64,000 nt of DNA from Notospermus geniculatus (taxonomy: Eukaryota; Nemertea; Pilidiophora; Heteronemertea; Lineidae). The stretch lies in assembly GCA_002633025.1 (NCBI GenBank), contig NMRB01000042.1, positions 619,473 to 683,472 on the forward strand, in the 5' to 3' direction. Positions 1 to 11,772 of the stretch are shown here, piece by piece. The notes beneath the pieces were generated by a model. That model saw nothing but the letters and a program-made list of their open reading frames with translations. It had not been told where the DNA came from and made no database searches. Every line of letters starts with the position of its first letter. Within the stretch, counting starts at the first letter, position 1. The position numbers and the translations under genes are program-made.

Positions 1-188
1 TCTGGAAATTATTCAGTTATTTCATTTTCTGTTACAGAATGAACTGGCGGTTCACTTAGTCTTGATTTCCCTTCCAAAAAGACGAGTCAAAGTGGATTAC
101 GTGCTGTCCTTTGGGAAGCCAATGATTTCAAATCTGTGTTTATGGAAGTCTCCAGAAGTTTTCGCCAATGAGATCCAAAAATGACATA
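1..188. repeat. 188-bp direct repeat, copy 1
   Basis: These bases recur almost unchanged at 1413-1600, with only a handful of substitutions. The window begins inside this copy, so its true left edge is unknown. No convincing reading frame runs through both copies. Just after its right edge copy 1 runs into a CAGT-starting repeat, while copy 2 continues into different sequence. Confidence 0.9.
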
Positions 189-415
189 CAGTAAACATTG
201 CATAAGTCGGAGTCGAATAACTCGGATAATCGCCTAACTCGGATGACCTCCCGAGGTCCGATTTTTTCCAACGTTAATTCCATTAAAAATCATCGCATAA
301 CTCGGATTCTGTAAGTCGGATTTTCGCCTAAGTCGGATGAAAATTTGAGTCCCAGTGTAATACATTTCCATTAAAATCTTGTCGCATAAGTCGGATGAGC
401 ATAGGCTATGCACAC
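189..415. mobile_element. Probable pogo/Tigger-like transposon end fragment
   Basis: Directly after a TA dinucleotide the sequence begins CAGTAAAC and then repeats variants of ATAAGTCGGAT and AACTCGGATAATC about eight times. A TA target and a CAGT terminus with subterminal ATAATC/CTCGGAT words is the pattern of pogo-type Tc1/mariner elements. That family assignment is inference. No opposite terminus and no transposase are visible, so this is at most one end of an element. Confidence 0.45.
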
Positions 416-1412
416 AATCTAATACACACATTCACAACATTGGACAAATGCATTTGAAACTGCCGAGAGGAACACTTTTCCGTTGACTGTGATCGGCAGT
501 TTCCGTCAGCTGTCGCGTTTCTGAGAAGAAATGCGCCATCAAGATCAACAAGTATTAAAGCAGGGGCTTTATTAATGAAGCACACAGGGCTATAGTACCC
601 TTAGTGTCCTCTTAAAATCTATTTTTGTTGTTCCCAACACAATAGTTTTAGAGGGCCCTAAGAGCAGGTAGCCTTAAGTGTGTTCCATGAATATGGTCTC
701 AATCTTTTTGGCAGTTCTGAGTTCATTAGGCCATTCGTTTTTTATTACTTGTTTGGCGGATCCGCCTATGTTAGTTTTGGGCATTTTTGAAAAAAAATAA
801 AATTGGAAAAATAGTCATTTTTTATTGCCCCCGATCTTAAAAACCCATATATCCAAAATAAAAGTGACACCTTTTAAGATTTCTGACCTTATGCAGAAAA
901 CCGCATTTAAATTGGTTTGGTGGTTTATGAGATATTTGAGATAATAGGTGTTGATATTAATACGAACATGACTGTACATTCGTTTCATGTGTATGATCGA
1001 GTGACCAGTTTTCGGGGTAGAACAGTTTTCGTGGTACTCCCGTTTTTTCTCGTTTATTTACGCGCGCGCCCGCGAGACATAAACATTTCACGGTAAATTA
1101 ACATCTCTATTTTCGATACATAACAAAATAATTACGGACGCAAAGCGAGTAACGCCGCAATCGGGCGGTAAAGTCTTAGGCCTACATGGCCTAGTACCAC
1201 AAAAACCGATCACACCATCATACATACAACTCCCCCTCATTCAGTTTGGTAATAAATCAAAATAAAGTACACGTTATGCCTCCCATGTACTGGTATAGCC
1301 GAGTTCTCACACATTCCTGGTACCGTACTCAAACACTTATCTCGGAATAAGTACCAGCTTGGCAGTTTCCTCACCTTCCATTGCAAAATCGGTGACAAGA
1401 AAACTGGCCAGT
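416..1412. other. Non-coding stretch between the 188-bp repeats
   Basis: I see no exon, RNA gene or clear inverted repeat here. The stretch holds AT-rich sequence with A and T runs and a short CG-rich alternating tract near 1060. Confidence 0.6.
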
Positions 1413-1600
1413 TCTGGAAATTATTCAGTTATTTCATTTTCTATTACAGACTGAACTGGCGGTTCACTTAGTCTTGATTTCCCTTCCAAAGAGACGAATC
1501 AAAGTGGATTACGTGCTGTCCTTTGGGAAGCCAATGATTTCAAATCTGTGTTTATGGAAGTCTCCAGAAGTTTTCGCCAATGAGATCCAAAAATGACATA
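1413..1600. repeat. 188-bp direct repeat, copy 2
   Basis: Near-identical to bases 1-188. The right flank differs from copy 1, which continues into the pogo-like fragment. The sequence could therefore be one end of a longer dispersed repeat or a partial tandem duplication. There is no coding evidence. Confidence 0.9.
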
Positions 1601-2391
1601 AATGGAATACAGAGAAAGTGAAGGTGCTATATGTGAATGTGAACTGCCGAAAACTTGCCACCATACATCGATTTCTGGTGTCACTGATTTACAACAGCAT
1701 TACGGAGTCTCGTTTCCAAGGTGGTGGTTGAATGAGTTGGTCCTGCGGGTACATTACAACCAAACTCATTTCCGTTAATTGTTTATTTTCTTACTCGAGA
1801 ACTGTAGATAAAAAGATTTAACTCTATGATTCTCTCCATTGTAAATGGATCACTCTAATCATATGCATGCATGTATGTAGGCCTATTCTGTAAATTGAAT
1901 TTGTATTTTTGCTAATTGTGTGGTAAGGGGTACTCCAAGTGCCCTTTCTGCTGAAGTGCAAGCGGAAAGGACTGCCGATTCTGCTATGTTAATGCAACTC
2001 TGTAAATTTGCTTGCAGAAAACAAAATCCTGATGATTTTAAAACTATTCGACATGTCTTGTTCATCCTTTGTCCTGTGGAGCAACAGGTCTCTAAAGATG
2101 TGGATATTAAATAGGTACAGACGCAGATGGGGGGGGGGTTCCGAGATAAAAGTATGTGTAGAAAGCACAGGATATTTCCCCAATGCCTGAAGTGTTCATG
2201 TATTGCAAATCAAGGTAACAACACATTTCAGTTTTGCTGCAGCTTCTAGGGGAACGATGTTGACATCATTTTTTTTACATCCGTTAAGATTGGTGGAATT
2301 GAAAAGGCACTGGCCTTCATGTTGACACATCATATGTGAAATGCTCTTCAGAAACTGAACCAACTAATTGTTCTTGAATCCAGGATGAAAT
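1601..2391. other. Non-coding stretch, nothing recognised
   Basis: Only short open frames occur, and they overlap one another on both strands between 1880 and 2190. None has splice-site context or a recognisable protein sequence. Confidence 0.55.
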
Positions 2392-2584
2392 ATGTGACCC
2401 TCCACCACAAAACCAGTCGGAACTCGCACGGTAAACGTACTGAGATGACACCAGGAGATAAGGAAAGAAATAGAATCACTCAGACTTCACAAAAGACTGA
2501 CAATATTCAAATTGACAGATAATTCATTCCCAACTTGCCAACTTCGGAGCAACTTCCGACTGGTTTTGTGGTGGAGGGTCACAT
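2392..2584. mobile_element. TIR element, family GTGACCCTCCAC (copy 1)
   Basis: The left end starts ATGTGACCCTCCACCAC and continues CAAAACCAGTCGGAA. The right end is its reverse complement, ending GTGGAGGGTCACAT. The arms are about 30 bp and the whole element is 193 bp with no ORF, so it is a non-autonomous miniature element (MITE). A second copy lies at 2923-3128. Confidence 0.85.
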
Positions 2585-2783
2585 CAAATCAGGTGTTAAG
2601 TCGCTCTTTAGTTGAGACCAACATTTTGTCTATTTTAGTAGGCCTAGGCGTATTGTAGTCTTTTGTAAAATCTGAGTGATTACATTTCTTCCTTTATCTC
2701 CTGGAGTTATTTTGGTTCATCTTGATTTGTCACATCTTGTGCGACTTAATATCTGATTTGATGTGATGTGATGGGTCACATAT
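2576..2783. mobile_element. TIR element overlapping the GTGACCC family
   Basis: A second inverted repeat starts inside the right end of the previous element. ACATCAAATCAGGTGTTAAG at 2581-2600 pairs with the reverse complement near 2741-2764, and both sides carry GGGTCACAT. It is a nested or abutting non-autonomous element with no coding content. Confidence 0.7.
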
Positions 2784-2922
2784 ATCATTTGTGAACAGAC
2801 ATACAAAGCGAAAAATATTTCATACCATGTAAATCACAATCTTTATTTGGTACCGGGCAAGTATGTTGATACATTTGCACATTCATGTATATGTTTGTAC
2901 ATCTACATGTATGTTCACTAGA

Positions 2923-3128
2923 ATATGTGACCCTCCACAGCAAAACCAGTCACATGTCACTCAGAAGGTGAGCCTCAACGAACTCAAATGACACCAGGAG
3001 AGAATGGAAGAAATAGATCATTTCAGATTTCATAACAAGCAGACAATATTGAAACTGGCAAACATTTGGTCTCTACCTGCCAAGCTAAGAGCGACATGTG
3101 ACTGGTTTTGCTGTGGAGGGTCACATAT
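2923..3128. mobile_element. TIR element, family GTGACCCTCCAC (copy 2)
   Basis: It has the same terminal word as 2392-2584 (GTGACCCTCCACAGCAAAAC) and a matching reverse-complement right end, with AT-rich flanks. About 206 bp, no ORF. The interior shares the phrase GACACCAGGAGA with copy 1, confirming common origin. Confidence 0.85.
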
Positions 3129-3604
3129 ATGGCACAACAAGTTAAGTACACAGATAAGTAACTTGGTCTGTACCCGAAAATCATTTCTTTATACACTTAT
3201 CCCCTCCTCCGTCATGGTATAATCTCTAATATGATAGTAGTAATGAGTAAAGTCAATCTGACGAGCAAACCAAAAGTAGGTAGGCATGGTATGAGAATTC
3301 AGGTCATGAAAAATATTTAAAAACACCTGTTATCCATGCAAGTCCATGTAGCAAATTTGATTGTCAATTTACTGTACTCTGTAAACACCTGAGTCACGAT
3401 TTGTCATGATTATATGAAGTCAAAAATGCAAAGTAAATTCACTCTTTTGTGCACCAAGGAATTATCACTGGAGTTGTACAGGCCTTAATTCTGGAATGCG
3501 TAGAATGTCTATATATATTTGTATACACTCAAAAAATCAGCACCAAAGGTTGGATAGACCTTGGAGGAATTCCTCCAAGGATAGACAGTACCGGTACACT
3601 ATTT
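3129..3604. other. 3' flank / probable 3' UTR of the P450 gene
   Basis: This is AT-rich sequence downstream of the P450 stop codon, which lies on the minus strand. No other exon is evident. The polyadenylation site cannot be fixed by eye. Confidence 0.4.
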
Positions 3605-6600
3605 TCATTCTTCATCATTCGCTCTTTGCCTTGGTGATAATTTCACCCATAAACCCTTCTCTGGGCGCAAGACAAGTTCCCCCACTGGCATCATTTCCTC
3701 AGGCTCATGGATCGATTCAATATGAAAGTGTCTCATCAGAGATGCAACAAATATCTTCTCTTCCATCTGAGCAAATTTCTGACCTGAAAACATAACCAAG
3801 CCCATTTTACCTTGTGAATCATCAGAGTGCCAAGAGAAAAATCTATTTGGAAATCAAGTCATCATGGCTTAGACAAAAATCTAATCTACATGTATGACTC
3901 TGACATGGCCAGTTCATAATCTATCGCAGACAAGGTGACTTAGAAAAGCAAACGAAATGATATAGGCCTACATATAAAAATATTGTTTTGTATTAAACTT
4001 CTGGCATGTCTCATATGAATATTGGAATCTGATGATAGCCAAGATTTCTACCTATGTGTATATTAGTATACATGTATGTACTTACCAATACAGTTCCTTG
4101 GTCCAGCAGAGAATGGAACATACGCATATGGATGGCGACCAGCACAGTTTTCAGGCAAAAACCTATCGGGATCAAACACCTCTGGATCAGGAAAATACTT
4201 CTCTTGTCGATGTATACCTGGGGTCATAATGATTGCTTGGACTCCTTTTGGAACAGTTACAGAACCTGAAGTAGCACATAAAATCAAGCTGTGACTTGTG
4301 TCACAACATCAGGCTCTTCCGACTATGCAATTCAAAGCCAAACAATAAACAGGTAGTGTATTGTCAGCAGTCAGGCCTTTAGATTCCCCCAAAACGACAC
4401 AGTTATAAGGTGTCGCCCAAATTCCTGCTAATGAATGTCCCCAAAATTGATGTCCCCAAATGTCCCCAAATTCAGCCCCTCCAAAAGACACAAACTCCAT
4501 GAAGACAAAAAGCTTTGTCATTAAAGTTTTCCCCAAGAGTTAATAGCTCTCCTAGCATTTCTGAGGAGTGTAATAAATAGCTCTTCTGCAGTTTTCAGAC
4601 ATGAAGGATAGGGTTTTCTTTATTTCTATGACTCTCATAACTACAAAACCCAGTCTCCTTGGTGACTGATGGCTACGAGATGGAGATGAATACGCGACGA
4701 AAAATGTCCCCAAAATAAGGTAAAAAAATAGAGGGTGTCTGGACTTCAGGGGAATCTAAAGGCCTGTCAGTGTATTCATCAGTAGTCTTTCTCCTTATCA
4801 TGCTGTGGAATCGAACTGCAAAATATTTCTTCTTACCAATTTTTGTGTCCTCTGAGAGGACTCTGCCATAGAAGGGTACAGAAGGGTATATGCGCAAAGC
4901 TTCCTGAAATATACAGACAGAAAGCACAAATGTCAAACACCATCTTGCAATACAATTTTGGCAAGATTTTTTACATTACATGTACATCATATTGTAAAGA
5001 CAAAGAATAAATCCCTCAAGTCTAACGACACATGTTTATGAACACTTTATGACGGCTGTCTGATCAAGGCTACATGTAAAAGATGTGAGAATTCCACAGA
5101 CATCAAAATGCCCTGGTTGAAAACACTTGACACTTCACGTAGCCCTGATAAATTGCAAAGTACGAGGACATGTCTACCAACCTTTAGAACCCGTTCAAGG
5201 TACTTCATATTTCTTAAGTCATCATAGGTGATGGACCTTTCACTGTCACCTGATGTGAAGATAACATGTGATGTGACATCACGCGACAAATGTTATGTTA
5301 CTAATCGAATTGACTGTCTTCGAACCAATGCTACTACTACTGCCTTCTTTACCTCAGTACTTTTGCAGTATACCATAGAATATATGAGCAGAAGCACAAA
5401 TACAAATGAAATATTCGTTCCTTACCAAATATCTCATCCATTTCTTCTTGTAATTTCTTCTGGATGTCTTGGTAGCGGCCAATGCAGAACACAGCCCACG
5501 TGGTGGCAGCAGCAGTTGTGTCATGACCCTGAAAATATCAGAAATTTGTCATTGAATATTATTCTGTCCATGTGGTGCCGAATTAGTACATGTATGGTAG
5601 GCCAGTTAGAGCAACAGCACCTCACCAACAGATGCTGTGGTATCCTTGCTCAAACAAAGCGCAAGGTTTTGCAACTGGGGTGTCTTGATCAGCTTACCTC
5701 AAACATGAATGTGTCAACTTCTTCCCGAATGTCTTTATCACTCAGTCTCTTCCCATCTGCAGAGGCATACAATAGCATATCGAGGAAAGCCAGTTTCTTC
5801 TTGCCAAGGCCAAGTTTGTTGCGGTCCCATTCTGCAGGCTCGGTGCCAAACAAGTCTGGATTGTCTTGCAATGCTTTCCTCCTGTCTTTGATGACCTGTT
5901 CAGAATTTCAAAGACAAAATTTTTGTAAGTTCCAAGTGGAAACGTCAGGGTCACCATCATTACATGTGCATGAATTCATGCCAAGACTGTCGGTAATTAC
6001 CCTAGAGATGAAATTCAGAAATGAAATCCTTGAAATTCACCCACTGAATCAGTGAAGTCATGCAATATTTTCAGGTACTTCTGATGGTCTTGACCTTCAC
6101 GAGTCATGAAGTAGATCCAATCTACCCACAGCCAAGGGTACTTTTGTCTCTGCTGAATCTGGGTGCTGAGTCTGTAACATGAAAAGCAGTGACAAAGAAC
6201 AATACTTTTCTTCATTGTTTCATCTGCTGCAATTTCTTTCAAAGAGGGGAATGTTTATCTTAGAGGCACTGATATTTTGAATGACAGTTAAAAGTCTTGG
6301 TTCCTGCTATCATCTGTGTGTTCAGTGGTGAAATCTCTGCTTAGTTGAAAAATCACCTGAACAGGGCACGGACATATTCTGAGTTGCAGTCTCCTTGGGC
6401 ATTTATTTTCTCTCCCATGGCAGTTTCTGTAAAGAAATGGAAAAAGGACTCCACTATAATTAGAGAAATATGGCCCGTCTCCACCAAATGTACACACCAA
6501 TAGTTATCTAGCTGTAAATTTACATGCATGGTACGCACGGATCCCATGATATACTTTAAATTCGTTTTTCTAAGACCAGTGCCAGATATGCAGGCCTCAC

Positions 6601-9600
6601 GTCAAGTCCAACCCCTTATTACCTTCAGTTGAATATGGTTGGCCAATTGGCAGGGTATTGTGTCCTTGTGTGCACCGATGCCGAGAAGGTCACCAGGTCT
6701 GTTACACTGAGTTAGACTGAACTGATTCATCTTTTGTTAGATTTATTGATCACGCATGGTGGGGTGACTTTAGAATTTGTAGTATACGGGGCGTGGCTTG
6801 TGGCTTTTCTATTTTCACCAGTATTTTGACCACACAGTTCCAAGAGCAGGTCAATGGAGAGTGTGAACCAATCAATCTGAATGGACTAAAAGTAGGCCAT
6901 ATGACCTCATTCATCAGTGTTTCCGCCAGAGGGGGGGATGGGGGGGATGAATCCCCTCCTCAAAAATTTCAAGGAGGGGATATCCCCCCCTCAAGTTTGC
7001 AGACTAACCTTTTTCAAATATCACTATTTTCACTTCAGTAGTGTTTTTCTTTAATTTGTCACATTTCAAATGCAATTTTCATGCAGAAGGAAGACTAATT
7101 TTGCATTTTGGAGTGTAAAAAATGACTCAGGAGGCCATTTTTAACCCCCCCCCCAAAAAAAAAATGGAAAAAAAATTTTTTTTTTGGAAAAAAAATTTTT
7201 TTTCTCCCCCCCCCTCTTTGACAACCCTGGCGGAAACCCTGTTCATATTAAAGCGGAGGGCGGTGCACAGTGTTTCCGCCAGAGGGTACTAAGGGTACTA
7301 TGCTAGTACCCTCAAAGGAACAGAAAAGGGCCATTTTCTTTGATTTCATGGGGCTTTTGTTGATTTCAAAGAAAATGGTACCCTCAAAAAAATTTCTAGC
7401 AGAAACCCTGGTGCATAAGGATATAATGCACTGGTCTTAGAGAAATGAATGTAAAGTATTTGTACCAAAACACTAAGAAACATTTACATGTATCTTTATG
7501 TCTTTCCAAAAATTCTAAACAGAAAGAAACCAGACCTGATACATGTATCTTCAGTGTATTGTCAATATTCCTAAGGCCAACTTCTGGAAGTTGTGGTAGA
7601 AATATGAATAGAAATGAAGAAACAAGCCAATAATCACCACATATGATGTCCAGAGCACAGTGTGTGATGTGAGGGAAGATATCAAAGGCATCTGAGTTGG
7701 TGCAGTTCTTTTTGAGAATGCTGACAAAGATGTCTGTCTGCTCATTGAATACAGTCATGAAGTCTTCTAAAATCTTGAAGTGGAATGTGGGTGTCAGCAA
7801 CTTCCTCCGCATATGCCATTTTTCACCTGTGCTGAAAGTTGAGGTCCAACATAGAACTTGATCAGATGAGGTCAAACTGATGGGTAATACTAATAAAAAT
7901 TTGTTCTGGAGTTCATGTGCCACCATACATGCCATAGTTGAGAGCAGATTACTGTTCAAAATTCTATTAAAACTTGTGGAGTATTTCTTTAGAGTAAAGG
8001 CTAATGCCGCATACCTTGTCAGAAGTCCTGTTCCCAGCCAAGGATGAAGGAATTTGTAGACAAATGATTTGTCAAGGTGTTTTGAGCTAGACAACACAAC
8101 CTGGAAGATCAGACATATAAGTGCATTTTGCTTACCGTAATAACAAACCTTTAACTCAATACCGTAACTGGTTCATAGATTTCCACCTATTGTTTAACTT
8201 AACACAGCTTTTTACAGGTCTTGTCAAAGAACACAGCTCAGGCCAAATTACCAATATATAACTATAGGCCTAATAATGCTTCATGCATCAAATAATGAAG
8301 AGAAAATCTTTTGGCTTCTTTTTCAGTGAAATGCTCCATAAAAACATATCATTTCAATGTGTCAAGCCCTGATAATGTATTGTGACATTGGCATTACACA
8401 ATTTGTTTACTAACCTCAACAAACTCAGGCTTTATAATTGCAAGTACTGGAACAGGACCAAGCCAGATGCGAAAAATCCCTTGTTTTGAATATTCATCAA
8501 TGAAATTCATCACTTGAGCAAAGAAAGCTGTTTGAAGAGATATGCATGTAACAATTAGTATTGTTTTTCACATAATGTCATTCACCAGTCAGTCACGATC
8601 ACAAGTGTCGCACAAAACTAAAACACTAACTCAAACTGACTAAAAAACCTTTCTAAAAATACATCTAGGCCCTACTGCTGCTGCGTTGTTGAATAGGGGA
8701 AAACTCGAAAGTTTGATTTTAACTAGGACGGTAGGTGGTAGGCCTACCCAGAGACTGAGAGTGAGAGGGGCATTTTTGAAGGTGTCTATGCAGACGCGCA
8801 GCAACAACCCGTTCAAGCAGCTTGGAGAAGTAAGACAGGTTAGATACGGGCCTGTAGTTCTTTAGATCAGACTCATCGGCGCCTTGCTTTTTTAAGAGTG
8901 GGGTGACAGTCACAAGTTTCATGGAATCAGGAAACACACCAGTTCTAAGAGATTTGTTGACAAGATCTGCAAGTTGAGGTAAAATGGCAGGTAAGGTATG
9001 CTTCAGCAACGAGCCAGGTATAGGATCTAGGGAACATGTTTTCACTTGAGTGGAACTAATAATTTTCTTAAGTTCATCAACAGTAGCTGGTTCGAAATGT
9101 GACATTATTGGCTGAGACTTGTCGTCACTACTTGAGACAACCTGGCTGAGTGGTAAAATATAACCGTCCAACTCATTCCGAAGGTTGACAATCTTCTTAT
9201 CAAAGAATGATGCAAAGCGGTTTGCCGAATCCAAGTCAGAGACACCCACTGGTCATGAAGCTGAACGATTAAGACAATCATCTGTAAGCCTGGAAAAAGT
9301 ACGGAAAAGTTCCCGTTGGGAATTCTTCGCGTTAGACAGATTCGAAACGTAGTAAGAACGTTTGGCTTCCTTGATGGCAGATGTGGTGGCTCTGACTTGA
9401 TTGACATAGATCTCTTTATCGACAACAAGCCTGGTGGCACGCCAGCGAGACTCACAACGCCTACGTAACGCCCGTGCTGCTAGCACCTCCCTCGACATCC
9501 AAGGGTCAGAGTGACGACGAGTGGGTTTTACCGACCTTTCAGGGGCATGGATATCAATGGTCGATGCAAGGGCATCGTGTAGACTCCGGAAAGCCTCGCT

Positions 9601-10281
9601 GGAACCATCAGGATTGGACGAAAAGTATAATTTTAGAGCGTCAGAGACAAATTTTTCGGGGTCAACGTCCTTGATTTTACGGGTGATGATATTGGAAAAG
9701 TCTCGAGTTTTTCTATTGATGTCGATCCTCAAATCAAAGGTCACTAGGAAAAGTGGTCGGAAAAGGTAGTGTCACAAACACAAAGATTAAGTCCCTCCTG
9801 AGGTGAAGCTGAAGACTGGGTGTTGGCGACTGACTTTGGCACACATATAAGATCAAGAATTTAGGCCCTACATTTTTACAAAAAATGATAATCATGATGT
9901 CATACATTGATAGGCCTAGGCCTAGACCCCTTGCGAAAGTTCGCCCAGGGGAAAATGTACGTGCTTGCACCACTGTCCACTGCCAGTGTCATGCCACACA
10001 TACTGTCAAGACTATGGACTGGAAAAATGCGGGACGAGCAGACGAACTTTTAGAGGCCTCATGACGTCATGTCATGCGAGAGAGGTGTTACTGTTAGGCT
10101 ACATGTGTTAGTACGAACCTGATCCATTCGATTCGAATATATGAGCATTTCCAATTATTGGTAGAGCTGGTGGGCCATCAAACAAATTAATAACTCGTCG
10201 CAATTTCTGATATTTATGGAGCTGTACAGTGAATAAAACAACAAGAAATGTCAAAACAGCAGCAGCAATGAGCACCGCCAT
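3605..10281 (-). CDS. Cytochrome P450, CYP4 family (CYP4V/CYP4C-like), 12 exons
   Basis: Membrane-anchored haem monooxygenase of the family that typically omega-hydroxylates fatty acids and related lipids in the endoplasmic reticulum. Exons (high to low): 10281-10119, 8527-8415, 8100-8015, 7831-7638, 6426-6357, 6171-6045, 5895-5698, 5528-5426, 5249-5182, 4903-4837, 4265-4086, 3783-3605. The joins are in phase and give 515 residues, close to human CYP4V2. Residues 1-20 form a hydrophobic signal anchor. Hallmarks visible: [10 protein letters not shown] after the anchor, the TSTGEKWH..RRK C-helix motif, the CYP4-type ICETAMG (184-190), I-helix EGHDTT (317-322), ExxR as EALR (375-378), and the haem loop [11 protein letters not shown] with Cys455. 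The start is the first ATG before the anchor; a GTG lies three codons upstream. Intron 1 holds a LINE fragment and intron 4 two MITEs. Family is certain; subfamily is a judgement. The gene is head to head with IPMK. Confidence 0.95.
6915..7241. mobile_element. hAT-like MITE, TIR CAGTGTTTCCGCCAG
   Basis: The left end CAGTGTTTCCGCCAGAGGG matches the reverse complement of the right end CTGGCGGAAACCCTG. The CAGTG/CAGGG termini resemble the hAT superfamily. The interior is dominated by G and C homopolymers plus A and T runs. No clean 8-bp target duplication was found. It lies in intron 4 of the P450 gene. Confidence 0.75.
7268..7410. mobile_element. hAT-like MITE, second copy of the CAGTGTTTCCGCCAG family
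   Basis: It starts CAGTGTTTCCGCCAGAGGG and ends AGCAGAAACCCTG, a diverged partner arm. The interior GGGTACTA/TAGTACCC and the ATTTTCTTTGA/TCAAAGAAAAT pair make it strongly self-complementary. It sits 26 bp from the previous copy in the same P450 intron. Confidence 0.75.
8719..9744 (-). pseudogene. Non-LTR retrotransposon fragment (linker plus N-terminal reverse transcriptase)
   Basis: A continuous minus-strand frame carries the region upstream of a LINE reverse transcriptase (9744-9253) and the first RT motifs (9249-8719). Diagnostic words are [33 protein letters not shown] and [20 protein letters not shown], which correspond to RT blocks 0-2 of Jockey/CR1-type elements. One in-frame stop at 9253-9255 interrupts the frame. 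The protein ends before the palm motif with the catalytic aspartates, and no endonuclease or 3' tail is seen. It is a truncated, dead copy in P450 intron 1, in the same orientation as the host gene. The exact clade is not determined. Confidence 0.85.
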
Positions 10282-11772
10282 TTTGTCCACTGATGGTAAT
10301 CACGTGATTTTACTAAAGCCGTCGATTTAGAATTCGCGAGCCGTCTTGTGAGTAATTATCTAAAATACAAAATAGCGGCATAAAAGGAATGCTTTTACGT
10401 TTTAAAAAGTAAAAGTGATTTTTTGATAAGCTGTGTAGGTAAAATATTTGTCTATATTAGATGAATAGATTGGTGATTTTTTTTGTATCGACGAATCTAT
10501 TCTGTCATTCACAATGCCATACATTGTATACCAGTATACATGTACACTCTGTACTGTCCTGTTCTGATGATATAGGTCTTCACTCATACAGTACATGTAT
10601 GTACATATACTAGGCTATATTTGCGAATATATGAGTTTTATTAGGGATTCTGGAGCCCTACCCTTGTCCCCGGGCCCTTTTGTCACCCCATCTTCGATAC
10701 CGGTACCGGTAATCGAAAGGCGATCTAGGCCTACGCCTAGGCCTATCTCATGATCTGCTCACGTCATGACGTTACATAATCGCACATCACCCTTCGAGAA
10801 ACACACCAGTCCGCGGCGTATCTTGGCACGATGCCAACTTTACCGGTCAACCAATCATATTGCACTTTATAGGCCTATGGGGTCTTCGGCTACCGGTAGG
10901 TACCACTATTTGTACCCCGGGTTTGTACCACGATTGAAATTTTACAACACCGGTTGGTTCTGATTAGCCTCCTCTTCGAGAGGCAGCGGTTACGCCGCGG
11001 ACCGGTCTATTTCTCGAAGGGTGATGTGCGATGTAACGCAGTGGAGAGCAGATCGCCCTTCGATTATCGAAGATGTTGTCACTCCCGTAGTGTAACTGAA
11101 CTGGAACTCGGAATCAGATGCTGCGCTCTTAGCTCTAATATAAAGCTAGGCCTAGACCTAGGCCCTGGGCCACTCAGCCATGTTAACTGCCGGCACTGGT
11201 AAAAAACTGACATCTTCATGTAGGCCTAGGCCAGGCGCGCAGCAATACAAGTAATAGGGCCTAGCTGTCACCACTGGTCACTCGTCAGATATCATATCGT
11301 TACCCGTACCACCGGTACGGCATTGTAAAAGAAGCTACCGGTATGCCTGGGCAACATTGATATGGTTTCCGAACTAGGCCTAGGCCTACCGGTATCCCGA
11401 GCCGATCTACCAGTATTGAATGAATATTTTTATGGAGTAAGGTACTGGTACCGGTACTGGTATTTTGATTTTGGATTTGTCTTCGAGTGGACACACCCAA
11501 TGACACAGGGTGTGTTAGCATGGTTATGCCCAGGCCCGTGTTAATACGGCGTGTATACTAGGCCTACAGTGCTACTGGTATTACTACTAGTCTGCTAATC
11601 CAGACTTAGAGATGTTGTCCATTTTCAAAAACCAGGTGCCACATCAAGGAAGAACACCAATGTCTGTGTACTCTGTGTTGTAGATTGAACGTGCAAGTCT
11701 CATTTACAGGGGAATCAAATCAAGAACCAATAACTTTTAAACCCATGGTAAATTGCTGTATCCAAGTGAACC
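10282..11772. promoter_or_regulatory. Shared 1.5-kb head-to-head intergenic region (P450 / IPMK)
   Basis: The two start codons are divergent and 1,491 bp apart, so both promoters must lie here or just inside the genes. The stretch has repeated ACCGGT and AGGCCT palindromes and one TIR element at 10771-11037. No TATA box or initiator can be assigned with confidence. Calling it bidirectional is inference from gene orientation. Confidence 0.4.
10771..11037. mobile_element. MITE with ~50-bp TIRs between P450 and IPMK
   Basis: GTTACAT..CGCACATCACCCTTCGAGAAA at the left is mirrored at 11005-11037. The arms extend inward through GTCCGCGGCGTA. The 267-bp unit has no coding content. The left arm carries two extra bases relative to the right. 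Confidence 0.8.

Noticed and set aside
5228-6055. 275-codon plus-strand open frame
   Set aside because: It lies opposite P450 exons 6-9 and crosses their splice sites; no independent protein resemblance.
10282-10290. GTG start for the P450 three codons upstream
   Set aside because: An in-frame ATG at 10279-10281 directly precedes the signal anchor; non-ATG initiation is not needed in an animal gene.
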